Assembly (NCBI GenBank): GCA_902767225.1
Contig: CACXGN010000016.1
Location: 1-37,968 of the forward strand
Direction of reading: 5' to 3'
DNA: 37,968 nucleotides
From: an uncultured Eubacteriales bacterium
Lineage (GTDB): Bacteria; Bacillota; Clostridia; Christensenellales; Borkfalkiaceae
The notes under the pieces were generated by a model. The model was not told the DNA's origin, searched no databases, and saw only the letters and a list, made by a program, of their open reading frames with translations. A program made the position numbers and the translations under genes. This document shows positions 32,428 through 37,968 of this stretch, in pieces. Numbering within the stretch: position 1 is the stretch's first letter; every line of letters starts with the position of its first letter.

Positions 32428-32433
32428 AAACGC

Positions 32434-32527
32434 ATAGAGTAGCAAAGACGCGTAAAGTGTTGCGAAATGGGATGTCGTTCGCAAACGAAAAGGTCTGCCT
32501 TGCGGTGTCTTTGCGCGTCCGCTATTA
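32434..32527 (+). promoter_or_regulatory. Tetrahydrofolate (THF) riboswitch
   Basis: The leader contains AGAGTAG, CGCGTAAAGTG, GGGATGTCGTTCGC, CGAAAAGG, GCGGTGTCTTTGCG and GTCCGCTAT. These follow the THF riboswitch consensus in order (GAGTAG, CGCGTTAAGTG, GGGATGTCGTC, CGAAGCG, GCGGTGAATC, ATCCGCTC). Terminal pairing ATAG/CTAT closes the element. In the family, reduced folates bind and switch off folate transport or synthesis genes; the next gene is a folT homologue. Confidence 0.95.
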
Positions 32528-32556
32528 TAAAGCGTTTTTGCGCGAAATATTATCGG

Positions 32557-32587
32557 ATCTCTCTAATTATTTTCGGGAGATTTTTTT
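32557..32587 (+). terminator. Terminator / ribosome-binding-site sequestering hairpin of the THF riboswitch
   Basis: ATCTCTC (32558-32564) pairs with GGGAGAT (32575-32581, one G-U); seven T follow and the ATG begins with the very next base. GGGAG is the only Shine-Dalgarno for folT and is buried in the stem, so the same hairpin can act as an intrinsic terminator and as a translational sequestor. Confidence 0.85.
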
Positions 32588-33295
32588 ATGTTTAATTTAC
32601 TTGCGGGTAAAGATCCCATCGGGGCGTTTGATTTTGCCAAGATATTTAATAATATCGCTTCCGAGTGGTATTATTACGTAGCCCTTTTGGGATTTTTGGC
32701 ACTTCTGGTTTTGTTCTTTATCTTAAAAAAATCATACGCCGTGAACACCTTAACCAGAACGCAAAAACTTGTCTACGTTTCGGTGCTGACGGCGATTTCC
32801 GCCGCGCTGAACGCTTTAACTTATAATCCGGTAAACTATATAGCAATATCGTTTACTATGACGGGTTGTTTTATTGCGGGAATACTTTTAGGCGCAAAAG
32901 CGGGCTTTGCCGTCGGGTTTATCGGCGACCTTATAGGGGCTATAATCTTTCCCGCAGGGCCGTATAATCCGATTATCGGCATTGCGAGCGGGCTTATGGG
33001 GCTTATCCCCGGCGTGATATTTCAATATTTTAAGGGAAATCTTTACGTTAAAACGGCTATATCCGCTCTTCTTTGCCTTATTATTTGCACTTCGGGGCTT
33101 AATACTTTTGCATTATGGCTTATGTATGGTATGGGCAAAAAGACCTTTTGGGCGTATTTAATAGTTCGCCTTCCGTGGCAGGTGCTTGTCGCCGCGGTAA
33201 ACTGCGCGCTCTGCTATGCGATACTTGCCATATTTAAAAAAGCGTTCACCGACGGTAGGTTCACGCTGTTTATAAAAGAAGGGCAATCTGAATAA
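32588..33295 (+). CDS. folT: ECF transporter S component, folate (FolT)
   Basis: 235 residues. The C-terminal 180 form the six-helix S-component fold: YVSVLTAISAALNALT, TMTGCFIAGILLGAKAGFAVGFIGDLIGAII and the end RLPWQVLVAAVNCALCYAIL. With the shared EcfA-EcfT module (not in this window) it imports folates. The first 55 residues, including one additional membrane helix (about 28-46), are an extension not usual in FolT. Identity rests on the THF riboswitch plus the S-component fold. The start is fixed by the GGGAGA site eight bases before the ATG. luxS begins 25 bases after its stop without a terminator between. Confidence 0.92.
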   Translation: MFNLLAGKDPIGAFDFAKIFNNIASEWYYYVALLGFLALLVLFFILKKSYAVNTLTRTQKLVYVSVLTAISAALNALTYNPVNYIAISFTMTGCFIAGILLGAKAGFAVGFIGDLIGAIIFPAGPYNPIIGIASGLMGLIPGVIFQYFKGNLYVKTAISALLCLIICTSGLNTFALWLMYGMGKKTFWAYLIVRLPWQVLVAAVNCALCYAILAIFKKAFTDGRFTLFIKEGQSE

Positions 33296-33320
33296 AACTA
33301 AAACTTAAAGAGGAATAAAA

Positions 33321-33845
33321 ATGAAATTGATACAAAGTTTTTCGGTAGATCACACGGCGATTATCCCCGGTATATTTTTAAGCCGTGAAGATACGGTCGG
33401 CGAAAAAAAGGTTACCACCTACGATATAAGACTTAAAAGACCGAATATTGAGCCGGTGATAGACGTCGCCGCGATGCACACGTTAGAGCATATTATAGCG
33501 ACTTTTCTTCGCAACGATAAAGACTGGCAAGACGAGATTATTTACTGGGGTCCTATGGGCTGTCTTACGGGTTTTTATCTTATACTTAAAGGAAACAGAG
33601 CGCCGAAAGAAATTTTCGATTTGATATACCGCGCTTTTTCTTCGGTAGAAAGCGCCAAAGAAGTGCCGGGCGCAACCGCTAAAAACTGCGGGCACTATCT
33701 TATGCATAACCTTGGTATGGCAAAGTATTATGCGAAAGAGTTTGCGGCATACTTAAAAGCAAACGAAAATAATAGAGAGATATTCGAATACCCCAAGTCC
33801 GAAAGGCTTATTACCGAAAAAGGTCAAAAGTTTTTCGATTCTTAA
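33321..33845 (+). CDS. luxS: S-ribosylhomocysteine lyase LuxS
   Basis: 174 residues, slightly longer than usual. Metal ligands H53 and H57 in HTLEH with E56, and C123 in KNCGHY; the catalytic Cys81 is in GPMGCLTGFYL (the usual Arg after Cys is Leu here). It splits S-ribosylhomocysteine into homocysteine and DPD, the precursor of autoinducer-2, in the activated methyl cycle. AGAGGAAT precedes the ATG. It is likely co-transcribed with folT and so placed under the THF riboswitch. Pfs (the preceding enzyme) is not in the window. Confidence 0.96.
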   Translation: MKLIQSFSVDHTAIIPGIFLSREDTVGEKKVTTYDIRLKRPNIEPVIDVAAMHTLEHIIATFLRNDKDWQDEIIYWGPMGCLTGFYLILKGNRAPKEIFDLIYRAFSSVESAKEVPGATAKNCGHYLMHNLGMAKYYAKEFAAYLKANENNREIFEYPKSERLITEKGQKFFDS

Positions 33846-33863
33846 AAAGGCTTTCAATTAAAT

Positions 33864-35423
33864 TTATCTTTGGGCGGAACGCTTACCCCTTTTTCTTGAA
33901 AAAAGACGGAAAGGATTGAGCGGAAAGCCTTTTTTTATTTTTAAAAGAATAGTTTTTATATCTATAAGATTAAATCCAACGTATAAAAGCGCGTTAAAAA
34001 CAACGAGTATAGCCGAAACGGAAATAAAGGTCAGCGCCGTGCCGAAAAGCGGAAGCAACAAAGATTTCAGCATAAATCCCAAAAGCACGGTGGGGGCGAT
34101 AAGTGCGGCGGCGGAAAGTATAAATTTTAGATATGCGGGCTTTTCTTTGCACTCTTTATTTATCTTTATAAGGTTAAGCACCGAAGTCAATCCGTAGATA
34201 AAGGTAAAGCCTACAAGCAATGCGTAAATTCCTATAAAGGTGGGCAAAACCCAAATGCAGGCAAGCATCAATATCCCGCTTATAACGAAGTATAAAAGAG
34301 TTTTATTTTCAAAACCGATAGAGTTTAAAACGCTTGTCGTTATATTAGATATTCCCATAAAGAACATCAAAAACGCCGAAGAAGATAAATATTCGCCGGC
34401 GGTGGCGCTATCGTATATCAAAACGCCTATTTCTCTGCCGCACACAACGAACACGGGTATGAAAAGGCAAGACACGAAAACCGTGAACTTTAAGGACTTT
34501 TCAATGTCGCGTTTAAGATAGAAATAGCGCTTGCGGTAAAAGTTTTCGGAAATTTCGGGCACTAAAACCAAAACGAACGAGCCGATAAGAGTCGTCGGGA
34601 TAAATAAGAGCGGTATCGCCTGACCTACCGCCGCGCCGTAACTTGAAAGGGCGTCTGCACTAGACATACCCGCCGCGATAAGTCGCATGGGAAGAATAAC
34701 CGATACCAAAGAAACGGCAAGCGAATTCGCCGTGCGCATAACGGTTACGGGTGCGGAAGAAAAGAGAAGGTTCTTAAATTCCGATTTGGGGTTTGCGAGT
34801 TTGTTTTTCCTTAAAAAGAACACGGCGACCGCAAGCGAAAAAGACGCAATATAAGAGACCAAAACCGCGATTCCCGCGCCGTAAGCCCCTTCTGTAACGT
34901 TAGATGACAGCGCGATAAGAATGACGCCCACCACTATCATGCAGATCTCTTCCAAAAGTTCTATAACGCTATACGGCAGAAAATCTTTATTGCCCCAAAA
35001 AACTCCCCTTAAAACCGAATAAACGGAGTTAAAGCAAAGCGCCGGCAAAACGATCAAAAATATGTTTTTACACCTTGGGTCGGCGAATAAAAATCCGAGA
35101 TTTCCGTTTAAAATAAAAGTTAAAACGCATATGGGAAGGGCGATCATAACCGTGATGGAAAGCCCTGCCGTTATCACCTTATTCACTTGGGCATTTTTGC
35201 CCTGTGAACGATATTTTGTCATAAACCGTGAAACGGTAATGGGAATACCGGATGAACAGATCGTCAATAAAAGCGCGAATACGGATAGTGCGACCTGATA
35301 TAGCCCTATTCCTTCCGAGCCTATCGTTCTCGATAAAAAAATGCGGTATAAAAACCCCAAAAACTTTTCACATATCGAAAAAACCGTTACGACTGCCACA
35401 GTCTTAAAAAAACCTTTCAACAT
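33864..35423 (-). CDS. SpoVB/MurJ-like MOP-family flippase
   Basis: 519 residues with about 14 membrane helices. The N-terminus FFKTVAVVTVFSICEKFLGFLYRIFLSRTIGSEGIGLYQVA is that of the polysaccharide transporter/SpoVB subfamily. SpoVB in Bacillus acts in spore cortex synthesis, probably moving lipid-linked wall precursors; the paralogues are used for wall or polysaccharide export. The ATG at 35423 is chosen because AGGTGA precedes it closely and the longer frame (to 35474) has an atypical N-terminus and would overlap the divergent LysM gene's promoter. The C-terminus is very basic (RKRGKRSAQR). Specific substrate not readable. Confidence 0.88.
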   Translation of the reverse strand: MLKGFFKTVAVVTVFSICEKFLGFLYRIFLSRTIGSEGIGLYQVALSVFALLLTICSSGIPITVSRFMTKYRSQGKNAQVNKVITAGLSITVMIALPICVLTFILNGNLGFLFADPRCKNIFLIVLPALCFNSVYSVLRGVFWGNKDFLPYSVIELLEEICMIVVGVILIALSSNVTEGAYGAGIAVLVSYIASFSLAVAVFFLRKNKLANPKSEFKNLLFSSAPVTVMRTANSLAVSLVSVILPMRLIAAGMSSADALSSYGAAVGQAIPLLFIPTTLIGSFVLVLVPEISENFYRKRYFYLKRDIEKSLKFTVFVSCLFIPVFVVCGREIGVLIYDSATAGEYLSSSAFLMFFMGISNITTSVLNSIGFENKTLLYFVISGILMLACIWVLPTFIGIYALLVGFTFIYGLTSVLNLIKINKECKEKPAYLKFILSAAALIAPTVLLGFMLKSLLLPLFGTALTFISVSAILVVFNALLYVGFNLIDIKTILLKIKKGFPLNPFRLFSRKRGKRSAQR

Positions 35424-35488
35424 TTCACCTGAACAGATAGTTTTCTTTGATATTCTATTCGCGGATAAAAGCAAATATAATACTTAAT

Positions 35489-35773
35489 ATGAAAAAGTTT
35501 TTTTATAGGGTGGAAAAGGACGACACGGCAAAAACCGTTTCGGAAAAGTTCAATTTACCCATAACCGTGCTATGCAAATTAAACGCCTTAACGAAAGAGA
35601 TAGAAGAAGGGGATCTACTTTATATCGAAACGGATCCAAGCCGAAAACTTTATAAGGTAAATCTTTTCGATACGGTAGAAACCCTTTCGGAAAAATTCGG
35701 CGTTCCGCCCGAAAAGATTTTAAGCCAAAACGGGATATCTTATATTTATTACGGTTTGAAAATAAAAATATAA
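35489..35773 (+). CDS. Small protein with two LysM domains
   Basis: 94 residues and almost nothing but two LysM repeats: YRVEKDDTAKTVSEKFNLPITVLCKLN (about 5-45) and YKVNLFDTVETLSEKFGVPPEKILSQN (about 53-93). LysM binds GlcNAc-containing glycans such as peptidoglycan. There is no signal peptide, unusual for a wall binder; spore-coat or cortex proteins made in the mother cell can lack one. The ATG at 35489 has no Shine-Dalgarno but a TATAAT (35476-35481) seven bases upstream, suggesting a leaderless message. It is divergent from the SpoVB-like gene, which supports a sporulation or envelope context. Confidence 0.85.
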   Translation: MKKFFYRVEKDDTAKTVSEKFNLPITVLCKLNALTKEIEEGDLLYIETDPSRKLYKVNLFDTVETLSEKFGVPPEKILSQNGISYIYYGLKIKI

Positions 35774-35782
35774 AAAATATAA

Positions 35783-35815
35783 AAGCCCCGCAAGGCGTTA
35801 TGCCTTGCGGGGCTT
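35783..35815 (-). terminator. Rho-independent terminator of azlCD
   Basis: A 14-bp stem AAGCCCCGCAAGGC / GCCTTGCGGGGCTT with a GTTAT loop. On the minus strand it exits into TTTTATATTTTTTA; on the plus strand the T-run is poor, so it works mainly for azlD, though it may also slow transcription from the LysM gene. Confidence 0.85.
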
Positions 35816-35818
35816 CGG

Positions 35819-36136
35819 CTAAAATATTACGGGTATATAATTAACTATCAAAACGGCAATGCAGGATAGGACCGCCACCATTAAGAGCGAACGGCGGAAA
35901 AGTGCCGCAATAAGCCCCACGGCAGTTCCTATCGCCGCCGCGAGGAAATTACCGGTAGAATATAATATATAAGGAAACGTCATTGCGGAAAGCACGGCGT
36001 AAGGCACGTAAAAAAAGAAACTTTTCAAATACCTTGATTTTATTTTGCGCCTTATAAAAACAAATGGTATCGACCTTAATATATAAGTCGTCACCGCCAT
36101 CGCTAAAATCATTAAAATCATAGTTCCGCTACTCAT
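35819..36136 (-). CDS. azlD: Branched-chain amino acid exporter subunit AzlD
   Basis: 105 residues, four membrane segments, with TYILRSIPFVFIRRKIKS and FFFYVPYAVLSAMTFP, the AzlD signature. It forms with AzlC a permease exporting leucine analogues and other branched-chain amino acids. It overlaps azlC by eight bases. Confidence 0.93.
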   Translation of the reverse strand: MSSGTMILMILAMAVTTYILRSIPFVFIRRKIKSRYLKSFFFYVPYAVLSAMTFPYILYSTGNFLAAAIGTAVGLIAALFRRSLLMVAVLSCIAVLIVNYIPVIF

Positions 36137-36848
36137 ATTCCTTCTCCTTTATTGGAAAAATAAGAGACACCACCGCGGCGGTCACGACAGCGCATATTAT
36201 TACTGCGGTTCCGGTTGAAAAGGTTTTGCTAAGAAAGGGAACGAAATAAAAAAGACAGCTTAGCCCCGCGCTGAAAAACAGCACGGTAAGGACCGCGAAG
36301 TTCGTTTCCGCCGGCGGAATTATTATCGCAATAAACATTGCGTATATGGCGATGCCGAGCGCCGACTGGATTTCGACGGGCAAAACGTTGCCTAGTAAAA
36401 CTCCTGCCACGGTGCCGGAAACCCAACCGACGTATGGAAGAAGCGAAAGCCCCGTAAAGAACGGAAATCCGAAGGAAGGCTTAGTAACTGCCACGGCGAA
36501 TATTTCGTCGGTAACAAAAGCCGAAGAAAACAGACGTTTGGGTATGGTGTAATTTCCCACCGCTTTTTGCGATAGAGAGATGCTCATAAGTGAGTATCTT
36601 GAATTGATGATGAGTTGTGTCGCAATCATTTCGAGAATCGTTCCTGCTTCGGCAATGACCGTTATGCCTGCGAGTTGACCGGCGGAGGTAAGGTTGGTCA
36701 TGGATATAAGAACGGTTATTAGCGCGGGCACTCCCAAAAGGCTTGCCTTAACGCCGAAAGCAAAAGCGACCGATAGGTAGCCAAGCCCTATCGGCAGACC
36801 TTCTTTTACGCCCTGTATAAAATTGCGCCCGCGTCCTTTTAAATACAT
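36129..36848 (-). CDS. azlC: Branched-chain amino acid exporter subunit AzlC
   Basis: 239 residues with several membrane helices and the AzlC blocks FIQGVKEGLPIGLGYLSVAFAFGV, NLTSAGQLAG and INSRYSLMSISLSQK. The ATG at 36848 is preceded by AAAGGA at a wide spacing of 12 bases; a longer frame adds 21 atypical residues and reaches into the promoter (36883-36911), so it is rejected. No azlB-type Lrp regulator is adjacent. Confidence 0.93.
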   Translation of the reverse strand: MYLKGRGRNFIQGVKEGLPIGLGYLSVAFAFGVKASLLGVPALITVLISMTNLTSAGQLAGITVIAEAGTILEMIATQLIINSRYSLMSISLSQKAVGNYTIPKRLFSSAFVTDEIFAVAVTKPSFGFPFFTGLSLLPYVGWVSGTVAGVLLGNVLPVEIQSALGIAIYAMFIAIIIPPAETNFAVLTVLFFSAGLSCLFYFVPFLSKTFSTGTAVIICAVVTAAVVSLIFPIKEKEYE

Positions 36849-36882
36849 TATATATATAAATCCTTTACGATTTTCCAAAAAT

Positions 36883-36911
36883 ATTTTATCATTAAAAAAC
36901 GGTTTATGCAA
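36883..36911 (-). promoter_or_regulatory. Sigma-A promoter of azlCD
   Basis: On the minus strand TTGCAT (plus 36906-36911), a 17-base spacer, TAAAAT (plus 36883-36888). Confidence 0.7.
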
Positions 36912-36978
36912 TAAATATAGACGCTTAAAAAAATAATTGGGATATTTTAAAAATCCTTAAAACTGGTCGCTAAATCGT

Positions 36979-37007
36979 TTGACAAAAGTATAAATATTAG
37001 TTATAAT
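36979..37007 (+). promoter_or_regulatory. Sigma-A promoter of the purine-riboswitch/xpt transcript
   Basis: TTGACA (36979-36984), a 17-base spacer, TATAAT (37002-37007), both perfect. Transcription would start near 37014, just before the aptamer. Confidence 0.9.
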
Positions 37008-37025
37008 TCTATCGTAAAATAAATA

Positions 37026-37093
37026 TTTGCCAATATAGGTTCGGATAAACGGCCCGAACGTTTCTACCGCATCGCCACATTTGCGACTATTGG
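37026..37093 (+). promoter_or_regulatory. Purine (guanine-class) riboswitch aptamer
   Basis: P1 is CCAATA (37030-37035) with TATTGG (37088-37093). P2 is GTTCGG/CCGAAC. The J2/3 core GTTTCTACC and the J3/1 CGACTAT are present; the C in GACTAT is the base that pairs with guanine (U in adenine types). The loops deviate: L2 reads ATAAACGG and L3 about GCCACA, with GG and CC left for the loop-loop contact, and P3 is short. The next gene is xpt, a classical target. Confidence 0.88.
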
Positions 37094-37140
37094 AAAGAGA
37101 TCAACCGAAATTTTATTTTCGGTAATTCGTATTTATTGGC

Positions 37141-37167
37141 AAAGCAGGATTTAATCCTGTTTTTTTG
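37141..37167 (+). terminator. Riboswitch-controlled terminator before xpt
   Basis: AAAGCAGGAT / ATCCTGTTTT with a TTA loop, continuing into seven T. Just upstream, TATTGGCAAA (37134-37143) is perfectly complementary to TTTGCCAATA (37026-37035), the 5' strand of P1, giving an alternative helix that shares AAA with the terminator stem. Confidence 0.88.
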
Positions 37168-37187
37168 TTTTTTGCGAAGGAAGGCAT

Positions 37188-37763
37188 ATGAAGTATCTTG
37201 AACAGATGATTTTAAGTAAAGGCAAGGTTTTACCGGGCAATATACTTAAAGTCGATTCTTTTTTGAATACTCAGATCGATATCGAGCTCATGAAAGAACT
37301 TGGTAAAGATATCTATGCGCATTTTAAGGACTGCGGGGTTACTAAAATTCTTACCGTCGAAGCGTCGGGGATAGGGATTGCTTGCATAACCGCGCAGTTT
37401 TTTAATTGTAACGTGGTTTTCGCAAAAAAATCGCGTACCAAAAACATGGGGGATTGCGGGGTTTATTCCGCAGATTGCTATTCCTTCACTCATAAAAATA
37501 TGAATACTTTAATCGTCAATAATGAATTTATATCGCCAAGCGATACGGTTTTGATTATTGACGATTTTCTTGCTAACGGTGAAGCATGCAAGGCGCTTAT
37601 GAGCATAGTTTCTCAGGCAAAGGCAAAACTTGCTGGGATCGCTATTGAAATCGAAAAAGGTTTCCAAGGCGCGGGGGACGAACTGAGAAAACAGGGCGTC
37701 GACCTTTATTCTCTCGCCGTTATCGATAAAATGGAAGACGGAAAGATAGTCTTCCGCAGTTAA
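37188..37763 (+). CDS. xpt: Xanthine phosphoribosyltransferase
   Basis: 191 residues, the family length. It converts xanthine and PRPP to XMP in purine salvage. The blocks are LTVEASGIGIACITAQFF near residue 57-75, FAKKSRTKN, the SDTVLIIDDFLANGEAC PRPP motif (about 120) and GIAIEIEKGFQ. AAGGAAGGC precedes the ATG. It is under the purine riboswitch directly upstream; a lipoprotein gene follows after 38 bases. Confidence 0.96.
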   Translation: MKYLEQMILSKGKVLPGNILKVDSFLNTQIDIELMKELGKDIYAHFKDCGVTKILTVEASGIGIACITAQFFNCNVVFAKKSRTKNMGDCGVYSADCYSFTHKNMNTLIVNNEFISPSDTVLIIDDFLANGEACKALMSIVSQAKAKLAGIAIEIEKGFQGAGDELRKQGVDLYSLAVIDKMEDGKIVFRS

Positions 37764-37773
37764 CTTGTTATTA

Positions 37774-37787
37774 AACCCGGAAGGGTT
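37774..37787 (+). promoter_or_regulatory. GNRA-type hairpin just before a ribosome binding site
   Basis: AACCC-GGAA-GGGTT forms a small hairpin that ends directly before AGGAGG (37788-37793). There is no T-run, so it is not a terminator; it may be an mRNA stabiliser or processing site between xpt and the lipoprotein gene. Confidence 0.5.
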
Positions 37788-37801
37788 AGGAGGTTCACAT
37801 A

Positions 37802-37968
37802 ATGAAAAAACTTTTCACACTTTTACTTACTGTTTTATTGGCAGTAGGTTGCTGCTTCGGTCTTACCGCCTGCGGCGAAACGCCTACCGTTGCGCTCATC
37901 ACGCTTCACGGTGAAGATTCCACTTATGACAAGAACTTCATCGACGCTTTTAAAGAAGCTTGCGCAAA
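37802..37968 (+). CDS. Lipoprotein, probable BMP-family ABC substrate-binding protein (3' truncated by window end)
   Basis: The first 55 residues of a gene that runs off the window. A signal peptide ends in the lipobox LTAC, so Cys24 would be lipidated. After it, TVALITLHGEDSTYDKNFID is like the start of BMP/PnrA-type periplasmic-binding proteins, which bind purine nucleosides for ABC import. AGGAGG lies eight bases before the ATG. Coming after xpt under the purine riboswitch, a nucleoside role fits, but the family call rests on a short N-terminal stretch. Confidence 0.75.
   Translation, partial: MKKLFTLLLTVLLAVGCCFGLTACGETPTVALITLHGEDSTYDKNFIDAFKEACA

Overview
The window looks like chromosomal DNA of a low-GC, Gram-positive-type anaerobe of the Clostridia (Bacillota). 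The reasons are strong AGGAGG-type ribosome binding sites, TTGACA/TATAAT promoters, T-run terminators, three riboswitch classes typical of Firmicutes (M-box, THF, purine), sporulation-lineage genes (yqfC, yqfD, a spoVB-like flippase), a pyruvate phosphate dikinase, an archaeal-type ProRS and a rubredoxin fusion. A gut member of a Christensenellales-like lineage is my guess from overall flavour and cannot be proven from this sequence. I see no rRNA, tRNA, CRISPR, insertion sequence or prophage.

Region 1 (1-6.7 kb) is accessory. It holds a divergent zinc-ribbon protein/XRE regulator pair; an OhrR-like MarR gene overlapping an MBL-rubredoxin fusion; a three-gene unit (membrane protein, alarmone-hydrolase-like HD protein, LMW phosphatase); a Cys-rich protein with a histone H1-like tail; and a second XRE regulator divergent from a BspA-type leucine-rich-repeat lipoprotein plus a PD-(D/E)XK-like protein. 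In both XRE modules a palindrome of the form T-N3-ACAAAAYGT-N3-A sits inside the spacer of the divergent promoter.

Region 2 (6.7-20.4 kb) is mostly core metabolism and housekeeping: transketolase (minus); a co-directional run proS, membrane protein, mnmE, lysR, uppP, mscL (plus); mgtE behind an M-box riboswitch (minus); a PH-domain-like membrane protein (minus); a YbhJ-like aconitase-superfamily hydratase (plus); and a GT8-like glycosyltransferase (minus).

Region 3 (20.5-29.4 kb) is the conserved yqfC-yqfD-pgpH-ybeY-era-yqzL-recO cluster. It lacks phoH, dgkA and cdd, and its pgpH is short and without the extracellular domain. A GT2 glycosyltransferase and ppdK follow.

Region 4 (29.4-38 kb) holds a small PPC-domain/HdeD-like/hydrolase group; DUF421-DUF4363 (minus); a THF riboswitch controlling folT and probably luxS; a SpoVB-like flippase divergent from a two-LysM protein; azlC-azlD (minus); and a purine riboswitch controlling xpt and a truncated BMP-type lipoprotein gene at the right edge. 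The riboswitch units make physiological sense: Mg2+ with MgtE, folate with FolT and the methyl-cycle enzyme LuxS, and guanine with Xpt and a possible nucleoside-binding lipoprotein.
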